Shown: positions 1 through 11,886, numbered from the stretch's first letter. The stretch: 64,000 bases of DNA from Misgurnus anguillicaudatus (GCF_027580225.2 NC_073339.2:44883501-44947500); one strand, 5' to 3'. Made by a program: numbers and translations. The notes: generated from the letters alone by a model not told the origin.

Positions 1-89
1 TGTTTCACAAAATAACTTAAAGGGATACTCCAGCCGAATATTAAACGTATCCTATGATTTACTCACCCTCAAGCAATCCGAGATACATA

Positions 90-313
90 CAGTATTGTTC
101 AAAATAATAGCAGTACAATGTGACTAACCAGAATAATCAAGGTTTTTAGTATATTTTTTATTGCTACGTGGCAAACAAGTTACCAGTAGGTTCAGTAGAT
201 TCTCAGAAAACAAATGAGACCCAGCATTCATGATATGCACGCTCTTAAGGCTGTGCAATTGGGCAATTAGTTGAATTAGTTGAAAGGGGTGTGTTCAAAA
301 AAAATAGCAGTGT
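90..313 (+). repeat. Left inverted repeat of Tc1 element, IR/DR type
   Basis: The arm of about 220 bp contains two copies of a GTTCAAAA...ATAGCAGT motif, one at the tip and one near 293-313. Paired sites at the outer and inner end of each arm are the IR/DR arrangement of Sleeping Beauty-type elements, where transposase binds both copies. The right arm (1494-1707) repeats the design in reverse. Confidence 0.85.
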
Positions 314-426
314 GGCATTCAATCACTGAGGTCATCAATTTTGTGAAGAAACAGGTGTGAATCAGGTGGCCCCTATTTAAGGATGAAGCCAACACTTGTT
401 GAACATGCATTTGAAAGCTGAGGAAA

Positions 427-1382
427 ATGGGTCGTTCAATACATTGTTCAGAAGAACAGCGTACTTTGATTAAAAAGTTGATTGGAGAGGGGAAAACCTA
501 TAAAGAGGTGCAAAAAATGATAAGCTGTTCAGCTAAAATGATCTCCAATGCCTTAAAATGGAGAGCAAAACCAGAGAGACGTGGAAGAAAACGGAAGACA
601 ACCATCAAAATGGATAGAAGAATAACCAGAATGGCAAAGGCTCAGCCAATGATCACCTCCAGGATGATCAAAGACAGTCTGGAGTTACCTGTAAGTACTG
701 TGACAGTTAGAAGACGTCTGTGTGAAGCTAATCTATTTACAAGAATCCCCCGCAAAGTCCCTCTTTTAAAAAAAGGCATGTGCACAAGAGGTTACAATTT
801 GCTAAAGAACACATCAACTGGCCTAAAGAGAAATGGAGGAACATTTTGTGGACTGATGAGAGTAAAATTGTTGTTTTTGGGTCCAAGGGCCACAGGCAGT
901 TTGTGAGACGACCCCCAAACTCTGAATTCAAGCCACAGTACACAGTGAAGACAGTGAAGCATTGAGGTGCAATCATCATGATATGGTCATGTTTCTCCTA
1001 CTATGGTGTTGGGCATATTTATCGCATACCAGGGATCATGGATCAGTTTGCATATGTTAAAATACTTGAAGAGGTCATGTTGCCCTATGCTGAAGAGGAC
1101 ATGCCCTTGAAATGGTTGTTTCAACAAGACAATGACCCAAAACACACTAGTAAATGGGCAAAGTCTTGGTTCCAAACCAACAAAACTAATGTTATGGAGT
1201 GGCCAGCCCAATCTCCAGACCTTATTCCAATTGAGAAATTGTGGGGTGATATCAAAAATGCTGTAAAACCAAGAAATGTGAATGAATTGTGGAATGTTGT
1301 TAAAGAATCATGGAGTGGAATAACATCTGAGAGGTGCCGCAAGTTGGTTGACTCCATGCCACACAGATGTCAAGCAGTTTAA
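427..1382 (+). pseudogene. Tc1-like transposase, broken by one frameshift and one stop
   Basis: The protein cuts and pastes the surrounding element. The N-terminal part (from 427) is a paired-like helix-turn-helix region followed by a basic GRKRK stretch; its frame is lost near 770 at a run of seven A, and the next frame continues with [10 protein letters not shown]. The catalytic DDE triad of the DD34E type is visible: WTDES for the first Asp, QQDNDPKH for the second, and SPDLIPIEKLW for the Glu. An in-frame TGA at about 966 separates the first two catalytic blocks. Total length of roughly 315 residues is slightly short of the usual 340. The two lesions make it a pseudogene. Confidence 0.92.
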
Positions 1383-1493
1383 AAAAACTGTGGTCATACA
1401 ACTAAATATTAGTTTAGTGATTCACAGGATTGCTAAATCCCAGAAAAAAAAAGTTTGTACAAAATAGATTTTAGTTTGTACAGTCAAAGGTAG

Positions 1494-1707
1494 ACACTGC
1501 TATTTTTTGAACACACCCCTTTCAACTAATTGCCCAATTGCACAGCCTTAAGAGTGTGCATATCATGAATGCTGGGTCTTGTTTGTTTTCTGATAATCTA
1601 CTGAACCTACTGGTAACTTGTTTGCCACGTAGCAATAAAAAAATATACTAAAAACCTTGATTATTCTGGTTAGTCACATTGTACTGCTATTATTTTGAAC
1701 AATACTG
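1494..1707 (-). repeat. Right inverted repeat of Tc1 element
   Basis: Reverse complement of the left arm, with only a few substitutions and small indels. The inner GTTCAAAAAATAGCAGTG site at about 1497-1515 and the outer site at the tip match the left arm's pair. Confidence 0.85.
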
Positions 1708-2595
1708 TATGTCCATCATCTTTTAGACGAACACATTTTGAGTTATTTTAGTAAATGTTCTTGCTTTTCCAAGCTTATAATGGGAGAAAATAGGGAACAA
1801 CTTCTGACATTACACCACCAAAAACTGTATTCATCCTTTACAAAGGTAATCCACACAGCTCCAATGGTTTAATAAAGGTCTTCAGCGGGTAATCGATGCA
1901 ATTTTGTAAGAAAAAATATCCATATTTTAACATCTTGACGTGCACTAGTTCGTGTGCGAGATGACGTCAGTTTTTGTACAGCTGCTAACAATCTATATAG
2001 CCTACTGTCTACAAACATTAATAATATTAACATTACTTTTCATCGTTTTAAAGGTCTATGGGTTTAGCATCAGTGTAACATGCAATTTTATGTTTCAAAC
2101 AGAGATGGGGATATATAGGCAAAATTTACGCATTGCAGCTTTACAAGACATTAGCTGCGTCTCATTTCAAACGCGATGTCTTCTGGACATTGCATTTTTC
2201 GGCCACAGGTTGTCTCATTTCAGAAAAAACGGTACAATTAAAATTGATTCCTTGTGAGATGTAATTATCTTAGTTTTATTCTTACTTGGAAATATTACAG
2301 TTGCTTGATTCCTATGGCTCCAAACAGGGATGATTTTAGAAGCCACCAAACACTTCCATGTTTTCCCTATTTAAAGACTGTTACATGAGCAGTTACACGA
2401 GTAAGTATGGTGGCACAAAATAAAACTTTAGTTTGGAGCCATAGGAATGAATGGGGCTAGGCTAAATGCTAACACATTAAAGAAGTGCTGTACGCCGATT
2501 AAAAGTGCACGCATTGAAAAAAAAATAGGTATGTATTATTCATCTTAAGGTAAAAACATAGTAAAATATTGAAAAACTGTGGTGTTTTCCTTTAA

Positions 2596-3534
2596 CACTC
2601 AAACATTTTGTTCTCCCCTATTTTGTCTTTCGGCAGTGATGCACCCACATAAGAAGATCGCAAACATCCACACACCTCCCTCTCATGTGAGCAGTCACCT
2701 CCTCCGTTCAACCGCGGCCCGGGGTGACAAAGTGACTGCTTAATGGAGGATGAGTAAGACAAGCAGGGTCTTCGCCCAGACTGAAAGCATTTGTGAAGAC
2801 ATAAAGAGGAAAAAAATGCCAACAGAAACATGTCTGCAGTATCTTTGTGTTTATGTCTCATATGCATACGAGAGCTTTTATGGCATTATTAGCAGAAAGT
2901 CATTTCAGAAATTCGCTCTTTTTTGGCTTAAGGCCATACTGCAAAGAGCTACAAAAATCCCCACAATTCCATAGTAAAATGTTCATGTATATGGCCTCAG
3001 GCGGGGCAGCATTACAATATACAGCATGCAACAGTGGAAATGGGATCTCTAAACAGATTTTTCGGTAATGCTTAGAGCGTGCATATTTGCTAGGCTATCA
3101 GTGCAAAAGTATCAGTGTTCAGCACTGCTTTACATTCTTATTATTATGTGACAAAGAAAATATATACAGTAGGATTTTGTTGCATTTTCTATACCATCAG
3201 GATGATAATCCATCATTTCATCCAAATGCATACTGCACATAATATGAACAGGACTATTGTATACAACTATGTTATAGTTAAACTTAATGAATTATAAATA
3301 TATATTTAAAGTTAAAAGTATTTTGCAGTGTTATTTAACCCAAATACAAACTTTTTAAACGTTAAATTAATATGATTCTACTATTGTAAAGGAGAACAAT
3401 TTCAAGGTTCATTGTGTTTATTAAAGTATGTGTCCTTTATTTGCGAGAGCTCTTTTGAAATGATAAAACTAATTAATAACAAAAAACATACCAATAAGAT
3501 CAAAACTGCTTCCAATTTAAAGAGGATGAAGCTA
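2596..3534. other. No gene or repeat recognised
   Basis: Mixed-composition DNA with a GC-rich patch near 2705-2735 and AT-rich DNA after 3100. Several frames of 60-90 codons overlap on both strands, none with a motif I recognise. It looks single copy within this window. Confidence 0.4.
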
Positions 3535-3799
3535 TTAAAGGAAATGAAAATTATAATCATAATTTACTCCCCCTCATGTTTTTTTTACAAACCGGTATGA
3601 ATTTCTTCATTCTGTTGAACACAAATGATGATATTTTGATTGCAGATGGTAGGCACACAGTTGATACCTATTTGCTTTCATAGTATTTGTTTTTTTTTCT
3701 ACTATGGAATTCAATGGGTACCGTCAACTGTGCGCTTACCATCTGCAATCAAAATATCTTCCTTTGTGCATTTTTGAGTGAACTATTCTGTACCTTTAA
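3535..3799. mobile_element. Foldback MITE of the common cyprinid palindromic type
   Basis: Starts TTAAAGGAAATGAAAATTA and ends with sequence whose reverse complement is TTAAAGGTACAGAATAG. The two halves are inverted copies: GATTGCAGATGGTA on the left pairs with TACCATCTGCAATC on the right around a T-rich, CTACTATGGAATTCAATGG centre. Phrases such as GTATGAATTTCTTCATTCTG and TTTTGAGTGAACTATTC identify a very abundant cyprinid family. It carries no coding capacity. Confidence 0.75.
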
Positions 3800-3828
3800 G
3801 ATGCTTTGAAACGTTTTTTTTTTTCAGT

Positions 3829-5101
3829 ACGAGCAGGTGTAACTCATCATCACTGCTGCATTTGACATAATATCTCATGCTGTCCTTCTTGAAAGATTGT
3901 CTGCATGGTTAGAAATCTCTGGTACTGTGTTTGAATGGTTTACATCTTATCTCACAAATCAATTTCATTTTGTGTCTTTGGGGGAAAACAAATCTTTACC
4001 AACACTAGTCCAGCAGGGTGTCCCACAAGGGTCGGTGCTTGGTCCCATCTTATTCAGCATCTATATGCTGCCTCTCGGTGACATCATTCGTAAATTTGGG
4101 GTAGGTTTTCATTGTTATGCTGACGATACACAGATCTATATCAGCATGCACCCTAATCCAAACCTTGCAGTCAAAGCCCTTAGCACCTGCTTGGATGATA
4201 TAAAGCCTGGATGCATGATAATTTTCTTAAGCTTGACCAGGCAAAAACAGAACTTCTTTTGGTGGCATGCCAACATCTTTACTCAAGCTTAACATTTCTG
4301 AGTTGATTACAGTCAATGACTTTGTTAACCTGTCTTCTCAAGTGTGCAATCTTGACGTTATTTTCGACCTTGAACAAGTTCGATGCTCATATTAAGAAGG
4401 TCTCAAAAACGACATTCTTCCATCTTAGAAATATCGCTAGATTGCGATAATCTCTATCGCTGCCAGATGCAGAGAGGCTTATTCATGCCTTTATTACGTC
4501 GAGGCTCGATTACTGTAATGCCCTCTACTCTGGTCTCCCAAATCGGTCCATCAAAATATTACAATTTATACAAAATTCAGCTGCTCGGATATTGACACAT
4601 ACAACTACTCGTCAACATATTACTCCAGTACTCTTTGGTTTACATTGGCTGCCGATACAAGCACGTATAGAATTCAAAGCATTGGATCTAACATATAAAG
4701 CCATTCACGAAACGGCCCCTGCTTACCTTTGCAGTTTAGTCACTGCTCTTATCCCAGCTCGCTCTCTGTGCTCTTCCAGGTCATGCATCCTACAGCAGCC
4801 TCGATATAAATTAAAGACTATGGGTGGTCAAGCATTCTCAGTCGCTGCACCACGTTTATAAAAATGCTCTACCACCGGAAATTAGAGACTCTCCAACATT
4901 GGATTGTTTTAGGAAGTGTTTAAATACACACCTTTTTAGAACTGCTTACTGTAATTGAATGTATTTATTTTATTTAGAACTGTTTTTGTAATTGAAGGTT
5001 ACTATTTTAGTGTATTCCATTGTATGTTCTCTATGTATGTTGTAGTGCTTTGAGTCTAAGAAAAGCGCGCTAGAAATAAAATGTATTATTATTATTATTA
5101 T
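3829..5101 (+). mobile_element. L2-type LINE, 5'-truncated
   Basis: A non-LTR retrotransposon copied by target-primed reverse transcription. The copy starts inside the reverse transcriptase domain and runs to the 3' end, which reads AAAAGCGCGCTAGAAATAAA and closes with an (ATT)n tail at about 5085-5100. That 3' end is characteristic of the L2 family in fish. 5' truncation is usual for LINEs. The upstream junction follows a run of T at 3815-3824. Confidence 0.88.
3852..4950 (+). pseudogene. LINE ORF2 fragment: reverse transcriptase palm and C-terminus
   Basis: In-frame reading from 3852 gives AAFDIISHAVLLERLSAW, then the conserved QGVPQGSVLGP block and the active-site motif CYADDTQIY, where the two Asp bind metal. 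The frame breaks near 4200-4290. Downstream, pieces in other frames carry the L2 C-terminal blocks: LDYCNALYSGLPNRSI, HWLPIQARIEFKALDLTYKA and AFSVAAPRL. At least three frame changes and stops show the copy is dead. Endonuclease and the first part of RT are missing. Confidence 0.9.
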
Positions 5102-6227
5102 CTTTTTCTGCTTTGTAAGCACTTTTGTAAGTTCAGCTTTCAACAAAGAGCCAATAAAGAGAACACTCTTATTCTCTTATCTGCTGATACCTGATTTTCT
5201 GTCTGGTTTTGCTATGATATCTTTGTTCAGATTTTAAAATGCTTAACTTGAAAAAAAAGTTGTTTTGGAGGAAACGTTTGCATTAATAACTATTGAACTG
5301 CATCGGCCCTTTACACCTACAGTATCACTTTGGCAGAGGCTTGATCCAAAGTCTAAATTGAATTTATTAGTACATTTTATATGTTTATGCATTATCTTTA
5401 ATGTATGACTTTTGCATTGGTGGCACTTGGTCCTCCTTGTTGCTCTACATGATATATAATGTAGAAAGGTCACTATAAAATAAGTATCCAGGTCAGACTT
5501 AAATAATGTATTATATCTGTTGAAATGTCATGAGCAGAGTATGATGTATATGATACTGTACTGTATCTAGTATATATACTGAATCTTAACTACAGAAAAC
5601 TGTGACTGAATGTGAATAATAAGCACACGAGTGCTGAAGAGGTGTTACAGTGAGTTTTTTTTTTTAAGTTTGGTGTTTTTCGACTATACTCAGGAAGCAC
5701 ACTTGTCATGATTTATAGCCCCTTTTGTCAGGACACCAATGTTTTAAAGTTGTTCGTCAGATTTTGTACCATCCATGACATTTCAGTGAAAGTGCAAATC
5801 TTGCAAAAACCATTACACACCTCATCTGCCTAAAATGCTTCAGTGAAATGCTCAGCGCAACCAGAAAGTTTCTGCGAATGTTAAAATCCCCCGTGGTGAA
5901 AATCAGGTTTTTATTTTAATGTAGCTTTTTAAAAAAAATTTAGTTATATCATTAATATGGGCTTAAAGTACAGACTCTCTGCTGTAATATGAGGGGCTTT
6001 TCTTTATCATGGAGAGGATAATGTGATCATTCACCATTGTTATCTTATATGGACATCTAGGGATCTTTTTTTTTTGCTGATCTTTTTTGTTTCTTTTTCT
6101 CAAAATGTACAAAATTGTTGATGGATTTGTTGTGTTTTTGAAACCTAATTATGGCCGTACATTGTGTGTAACTGGACTTAAGCAGTTATTTGTTTAAAAC
6201 TTTTGAATGTAGCATCTATTTTCATAT
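5102..6227. other. No gene or repeat recognised
   Basis: AT-rich DNA without a recognisable gene. The 76-codon frame on the minus strand (5243-5473) shows no domain. No clear terminal repeats were found. Confidence 0.4.
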
Positions 6228-6560
6228 ATATCTATGGTCTGAGGTGGTGTGCAAGAGTGGAGGCGGGGACTACTTTATTAGGGGTGTCCCTGATTTAGGA
6301 TTTATATCTTCGAATCAGAATTGTCAAATCTGATTCGACTGTGAGATTGAATCAGGCTTTTCTTATCGATGCATCAAATCTTCAACTATTTGGGGTCACC
6401 CCTAATATTTATATCTATGGTCCGAGCTGTGCAACTGAGTAGAGGCGGAGACTAATTTGTGTATTCAAAGGTCTGCATATACTAAATGAGGCAAGGGTGT
6501 AGAGTTACTTTCAAGCTGTTTTAAAGCATAAAGAAATTACTTTGACCAGTAAAACTTTTG
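6228..6560 (+). repeat. Dispersed repeat interrupted and partly duplicated around a small MITE
   Basis: TATATCTATGGTCTGAG at 6228 recurs as TATATCTATGGTCCGAG at 6411, each followed by a GTGGAGGCGGGGACT-like passage. The second copy continues into TCTGCATATACTAAATGAGG, a phrase common in cyprinid repeats. The first copy stops where the small element at 6280-6403 begins. Confidence 0.55.
6280..6403. mobile_element. Small MITE with AGGGGTG ends
   Basis: Begins AGGGGTGTCCC and ends GGGTCACCCCT, so the termini are inverted repeats. Internal GATTCGA/TCGAATC words form further inverted matches. About 124 bp long. The ends resemble hAT termini, but I cannot read a clean target duplication, so the superfamily is uncertain. 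Confidence 0.5.
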
Positions 6561-8097
6561 TATATGCTATTATGATGCTCAAAGTTATACAATTATTGAT
6601 TGCGAGGGGACTTTAAAAGTTCTTTATGGAACCATTCCACCCAACAAAGAACCTTTAAGGAAGCTTTAATAGCGTATTTCAGAGTAAAACTAAATATCTG
6701 TGTTTTTAATATCATCCAAAATAAATAGTGATTTTATTCTAAAGAAAAAAGTTGGCACAGGAAAACATCAAGAAACAGGCTGAGATTCAACTTTAACACA
6801 CCGGGTTTCCACGTATATACGGCAAAAAATGCTTTGACTGGTTCCACTCCACCACCTCAACCGGGAAGCGTACTAATTATCTGCTGTTAGTCACGATGGC
6901 AGACCCCTATATTCTTTATTTTGAAGAGCGGGTCTCTCCATGAGCTCTGTTACTAACAGCTTGGGTTTTACGAATCAAACCGAGTGCCGAGGGCAGTGAA
7001 TGTCAAAACTCAAACTTAGAAAACATTAACTTTTCTCCATCGAACACCCACGCGACGAGCTCATTCGAGTGCCTGTTTAAGGTAACTCTCGCCGGATGAA
7101 TCCAACCGTCGTTGAGTCAGAAAATACTTCATGAATTCAACAAACCGAACTAACTTTGAGAGGCAAGCATCCTTGTTCCTTCTAGTGTTTGAATAATTTT
7201 AAGCCCACAGATGTTTGTTAATTGAAAACCAAGTGGCCGTGAACTCGGAGGTCTCCTTTGAGGCTTTAAATGAATTCATGAATCTGAAGCGTAAGGGAAC
7301 CGGGTTTCGAAACGCTTTCAATGCTCTCGCCGGACACTTAGAAGCAACCTTTCCTTGATCTGATTCTCTGTCCACCAACCTCTCCATCCCCTTCAAGTTT
7401 TAACCTCTTCCCCTCGTTGCTAAAAATATCAAGTCTAAACTTTCTGCGATCAGTCGGCTCTTGCTGGTCTTTGTAATTTCTTTCTTCTCGCTGTTGTTGC
7501 TGGTTGCCACCTACAGCAGAACATTTGAGCTGTGATTATTGTAATTGTTTCATCATCAGTCATCCACTGCTGTCACCCTGAGTTGTAAATTAATAACCAA
7601 CTTTGCACGCTCTCGGGTTCCCTGCGTTCCATCCTCGCCTTCATGCTGTGCTGTTGCTCTGCGCCCACTATTACTGATTTTGTTTTGCTGCCTCGCAAAG
7701 ACTTGAATATCAGTATGGAACAGAGAGTACAAGGTCGATGAGACAGCTACGTTTCCCAATACAAGTAACCAAATAAAAAAACGTATATGTGGAATTCCAG
7801 CATACTCTTGCAGTCAAAGCTTGTATAGAAATTCCCTGAGAAAGCATTTATTGCCAATATATTGAACCATCTGTTTATATTTTTCCAAATACCTGATGAT
7901 AGAGTCCAGACATTAGAAAAATATCAGTCTATTTACGACTTTTCTATTTAAGATGATATCAAGTTTTTGGGAGAGGACATACTTTGTAGGAATTCTGTGA
8001 ATTAAAATGCACAAACCAAAAACAATAATACCCAATAAATAGAGAAGGGACGTAGTCATGAGTAATTGGGTCTCCCCTGACAATTCGATCTCCTTAG
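6561..8097. other. No gene recognised; partly single-copy-looking DNA
   Basis: The stretch 7000-7440 is less AT-rich than its surroundings and shows no repeat shared with the window. The 65-codon (7199-7396) and 67-codon (7556-7759) minus-strand frames have no identifiable domain. A regulatory or conserved non-coding role is possible but unsupported. Confidence 0.35.
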
Positions 8098-8843
8098 GCT
8101 GCGTTTACACCAACCGCGTTTCAGGCGTCAAAATCGCGTCTATCGCACCTAGTTTGCCACTTGAACAGTTTGAATGCATTTGCGTGTGTAGAGCGAAATA
8201 GACCCACGGAAAAAGCAAGCATTTGATGCGCGTCAGAGGCAAAATTTGCTTCTTGTGGGAGGGGCAAGTGCTATGCGGTTGTCTGTTTGCAAGATGACGG
8301 ATGTTGATTGTGCATTTATCGAGAGAGTTACCGGTTCGTATTTGGTAACCTTACTATAGGGGGAAAATGAACGGCGCGGGTCGATAAACGTCACGTGACT
8401 CAAAAGTGAAATATGTATTTACAACTTACCAGGTTGCCAGATGTCCTCACTGACACTCTTCCAAGCGAGGTCCTTTTTATTCCTGTCTCTATAGAAATAA
8501 GAACTTGTGGCGTATAGCTCCGGGTGAGTGCTTACGGACAATATCAAGCGTTCCTTCAGGTTGAATAAGTGACTCCGGGCGGGGCTGCCGCCACATCAGC
8601 AAGCAGGCTCCTGATTTTCAACTCGGGCGTCAGCCGGCAATTTGCGTCAAACACAAAATGCTCAAAAAGCACCATTTGCGTGTACCACACCAGGGGCTCA
8701 ATTCGCGCGAACTAGACGTGCGAATGAGGCAGAACGGCATCTTCCGCGCCAAACGCCTCATCCGCATCAAATCGTCTTTACATTGACTTAACATTAAAAT
8801 CACTCATGCTTCACGCCTCTACCGCGGCTGGTGTAAACGCAGC
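8098..8843. mobile_element. CpG-rich MITE with GCTGCGTTTACACC ends (746 bp)
   Basis: Left end GCTGCGTTTACACCAACCGC is mirrored by the right end, whose reverse complement is GCTGCGTTTACACCAGCCGC. The interior is rich in CGCG and GCG words near both ends and has no long open frame. No unambiguous target duplication was found. The family resembles GC-rich cyprinid MITEs that end in TTTACACC. Confidence 0.7.
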
Positions 8844-9023
8844 ATTGTGTAGTCTAGTGAGTAGTCTTTTTAATGCCGTACTACAATTCCTACAAAATCT
8901 TATTATGATTTATGTCATTACAATTAAAATTACAATTGATGTATTTTGAATTATATGATTTATATCGTAGTATTTACAGTAACTGAGGCTATGGGTAGTA
9001 AGATTAAACAAATCTTGTCCTTA

Positions 9024-9290
9024 CTGTGGGTTCCTACCAGACGCGAGTTCAACGATTTGCGCGAGTAGATTACATGCAAAGTCAATGCAAAGAAGCGATC
9101 AGACATGTCCTCGCGTGGGGCGATGCAAATGACGCGATATGAGCGGCAGAAACACACGCACTTCACCTCAAACGCGTCTTCACCCATGTTGAAAAAATTC
9201 AACTCGAGTGAAAAATTTGCACGACACAAAGTTAAATCCCGCAAGTAGTCTAGAGCGAGTACCACGGTGCCCCGCGTTTGGTATGTACGT
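9024..9290 (-). mobile_element. CpG-rich MITE, family shared with 38.4 and 48.1 kb
   Basis: Read on the minus strand it contains TCTAGACTACTTGCGGGATT, GTCATTTGCATCGCCC and TTGACTTTGCATGT, matching the plus-strand copy at 48096-48340 through its whole length. Ends resemble ACCAAACGCG / CGCGTCTGGT inverted repeats. The 101-codon minus-strand frame here overlaps the element and extends past it; its similarity to the frame in the other copy reflects repeat homology rather than a protein. Confidence 0.6.
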
Positions 9291-10721
9291 ATAGCATTAG
9301 AGTTTCTTAGTTAGCTTTATGTACTAGCGTAGCACACAGCTAACAGGTTGGTAGCCTACTATATATTTGAACCACGCTTTAAATTGATCATTTATAATAC
9401 AGGATTACTACACTTTTAGTATTATAAAAAATATGGTTAATTTCTGTACGGTATGTTGAATGGTTATGATTTACACAAATATTAAAAGTATTTTTAAAGC
9501 AGATGATGACGTGTCTGCCACATGAATTGTTCGCTTGTACAAAGTATTTAGCATGCTAGACACATAGTCGCTAACGCAGCTTTGATTAGCCAATAGTAAC
9601 AAGATATGGTAACCAAACAATTTGAAAAAATATAACACAAACGCTTCTAAATCAATTAGATAAACGGACAATAAACACTATTAAGTCTTTCTCTTTACCT
9701 AAAAATGCATAAAATATCACTTAATTAAAAAAATGACTCTCCAAAAGCAGTTGCATACAAAGCATACTGGGAAATTCTTTTTCCAGAACCCAGACTCAAA
9801 CTAATTGTGTTAACGCAATTAAAAAGAAATCAATAAATTATACTACATATTCATTTTGTGTTAGACTAATTAAATATATATACTTATTGCTCTTAATGAG
9901 GTATTTTTAATTCATTGAACACAATTTTAATGTGTCATCTCTAAGAAGGGCTTGAATAATTTTTTTCAGTGCAGTCACTGTTTGTGTATAGGGCTGCAGA
10001 ATATATATAAAATATATATATATATATATATATATATAAACATTATTTTTTACAGAATTTATATTGTAAAATAAAAATACAGGGTGACTTTACCACATGA
10101 CTGAAATACTGTAGCTCTCTTTGACAAGAATCAATTATTTTAAAATTATTTTGCATCTTCACAGAAAAAAGCACTGCTTAAACTGCATTTCTCATACTGT
10201 ATAGCTCTGATATGGCAACTTAAGACAAAACAGTTGTGCTCATCATTTTGTCATATGCATGCAGAGTCTACATCAGCAAAGTCTGAATAAAATAAAAACA
10301 GATGCTAGTAAAATATATATTTACCTTATTACTCTATACATCACGCAATGTAACTATTGAGGATGCATTTTCTTTTTTTCTTTTTTGTTCTTTTAATCAT
10401 AAGACTTTACTCATTTCTTTTTTTACTTTTCAGGCATCTGTAAATATATTAGTTATATAATTGCCTGTCAACAATCTATGATTTAGCATTAGCAACAAAT
10501 AGAGTAGTGATTGATTAAAATTTTTTGGTGTGTAATGAACATTTCTGACACAGAAAGTAGCACTGTCACCCAAGACAGACTGCACTGTTATAATATACTA
10601 ATAAACATCCAGCTGTTTAAGTTCACTTAAACAAAAAGGAAAACTTAGTTCATGTGTTTGCAATGCATGACGAGAAATGGACATAACTCTACTACCTTTC
10701 TTTACATCAAACATTACACAA
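9291..10721. other. AT-rich intergenic DNA, no gene recognised
   Basis: Very AT-rich with scattered homopolymers and a TA repeat at 10001-10038. The 66-codon minus frame at 9471-9671 has no motif. Confidence 0.4.
10001..10038. repeat. (TA)n microsatellite
   Basis: Alternating A and T across 38 bp with one interruption near 10009-10012. Confidence 0.9.
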
Positions 10722-10930
10722 TAATTGCATTTTTGTAAAGGACTTTTGTTAGAGATCAGATTCAGAACTATGCTCAAAACATATGCAGAGTTTTTAAAGT
10801 TATTAAATTCGCTGATGCTTCAGTTTTTTATAAATTGGGTAAGAGTGCCATCTAGTGGATAGTAGCGGAATTAAAGATTACCGTAAAAACTCATCAGGGA
10901 AGCGTCATTAGCATGGAAACGTTTTCTCTT
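10722..10930 (-). mobile_element. Fragment of piggyBac-like MITE (CTCTTTC family)
   Basis: Minus-strand copy of the family best seen at 23407-23927 and 30776-31193. Shared phrases include GGACTTTTGTTAGAGATCAG, GGGTAAGAGTGCCATCTAGT and the GTTTTCTCTT block near the end. The terminal TTAA and the outer part are missing. Confidence 0.7.
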
Positions 10931-10996
10931 CCGTAATTCCATCCGTGTTTTCTGCGCCACGGAAGCAGAAACATATGACACTTTTGCTTGAATTAA

Positions 10997-11881
10997 AGGT
11001 GCAGTGTGTAAATTTGAGCGGCTTCTAGTGGTGAGGTTGCGAATTGCAACCAACGGCTCAGACCACTGCTCACCCCTCACTTTTGAAACACATAGAGAAA
11101 CTACGGTAGCCCCCACCGGACAAAAATGTCATCGTCATAGTAAAAAAATTGTCCGTTAAGCGCTTCTGTAGAGAAATGGTGGCACAAACTACCCAGTCTC
11201 ACAAAGTTTCGTAATATAGTCACGCATTTTTTTTATTCTTTTTTCGTGCTATTATCACAAAATTTCGTGTTTTTTCGTGATCGTATAACGAATTCCTGTT
11301 TTCATGTGATTATCACATATTGGTTACTCAACTGTTTTTTCCTATTTTTAAACCATTGTCGCTTCGGTTTAAGGTTAGATTTGGTGCTTGCATTAGAATG
11401 TCACTTTTTATATTGATCTATATTATTTTTTCTGATTTATTTTTTTATATGTCACCTGGTGTTAGGGTTAGAGTGGGGTTTGGTTAGGGATGTCATTTTA
11501 TGTTAATCTAACCCTAAACCGAAGCGATAATGGTAAGAAAATAGGACAAAACAGTCGAGTAACCAATACGTGATAATCACATGAAAACAGGAATTCGTTA
11601 TACGATCACGAAAAAACACGAAATTTCGTGATAATAGCACGAAAAAAGAATAAAAAAATACATGACTATATAACGAAATTTCGTGAGACTGGGCTGGGCA
11701 AAAAATGGTGACTTCCATGCAAGGGGACCCTCTGTGTATGTAAATAAAAAGGTCTCATTCTAAAGTAATAAACACATAACGGTTCATTAGGAAAGGTCCT
11801 TATACACCCCTGATAATATAGTTTTGTATATTATTTTGCATTTCTGTCCAGAGATCCTTCTAAAAATTACACACTGCACCT
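10997..11881. mobile_element. TTAA-flanked AGGTGCAGT MITE, split by a hAT-like foldback
   Basis: Flanked by TTAA (10993-10996 and 11882-11885). The left end AGGTGCAGTGTGTAAATTT pairs with the right end, reverse complement AGGTGCAGTGTGTAATTTT. The intact copy at 36715-37093 is 379 bp and lets the insert at 11189-11696 be recognised. The TTAA target with purine-first termini fits the Kolobok superfamily better than piggyBac, which is an inference. Confidence 0.8.
11189..11696. mobile_element. hAT-like foldback MITE with 8-bp target duplication
   Basis: Termini CTACCCAGTCTCACAAAG and, inverted, CAGCCCAGTCTCACGAAA. The arms continue inverted for about 200 bp (TTCGTGATCGTATAACGAAT on one side, its complement on the other). 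Flanks GGCACAAA (11181-11188) and GGCAAAAA (11697-11704) are an 8-bp duplication with one mismatch. The intact host MITE at 36.9 kb reads GGCACAAAATGG here without an insert, which fixes both borders. A sister copy is at 32755-33264. No transposase is encoded. Confidence 0.85.
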
Positions 11882-11886
11882 TTAAG

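Larger units (their letters stand above)
90..1707 (+). mobile_element. Full-length Tc1-like DNA transposon (1618 bp)
   Basis: Both ends carry the same sequence in inverted orientation, beginning CAGTATTGTTCAAAATAATA, and the element is flanked by TA at 88-89 and 1708-1709. Rejoining the flanks gives the palindromic target ACATATGT, a preferred type of site for Tc1/mariner transposases. A transposase relic occupies 427-1382. The inverted arms are nearly identical over more than 200 bp, so insertion was fairly recent, although the coding part is already damaged. The insertion lies inside the older repeat at 17-2595. Confidence 0.93.
17..2595. mobile_element. Non-autonomous TTAA-bounded repeat, split by a Tc1 insertion
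   Basis: The left end TTAAAGGGATACTCCAGCC and the reverse complement of the right end, TTAAAGGAAAACACCACAG, form imperfect terminal inverted repeats. The phrase ACTCACCCTCAAGC near the left end and the shared passage about small cell-surface-like text 'CCTATGGCTCCAAAC' (seen at 2311 and, inverted, at 2437) are typical of abundant cyprinid MITEs. Removing the Tc1 insert leaves about 960 bp. No transposase is present; the 101-codon frame at 1952-2257 lies inside the repeat and has no recognisable domain. TTAA at both ends would suit a Kolobok- or piggyBac-type element, but the superfamily is an inference. Confidence 0.6.

Noticed and set aside
1952..2257. 101-codon hydrophobic protein
   Set aside because: Lies inside a TTAA-ended MITE and is followed by no conserved motif; the hydrophobicity reflects AT-rich DNA.
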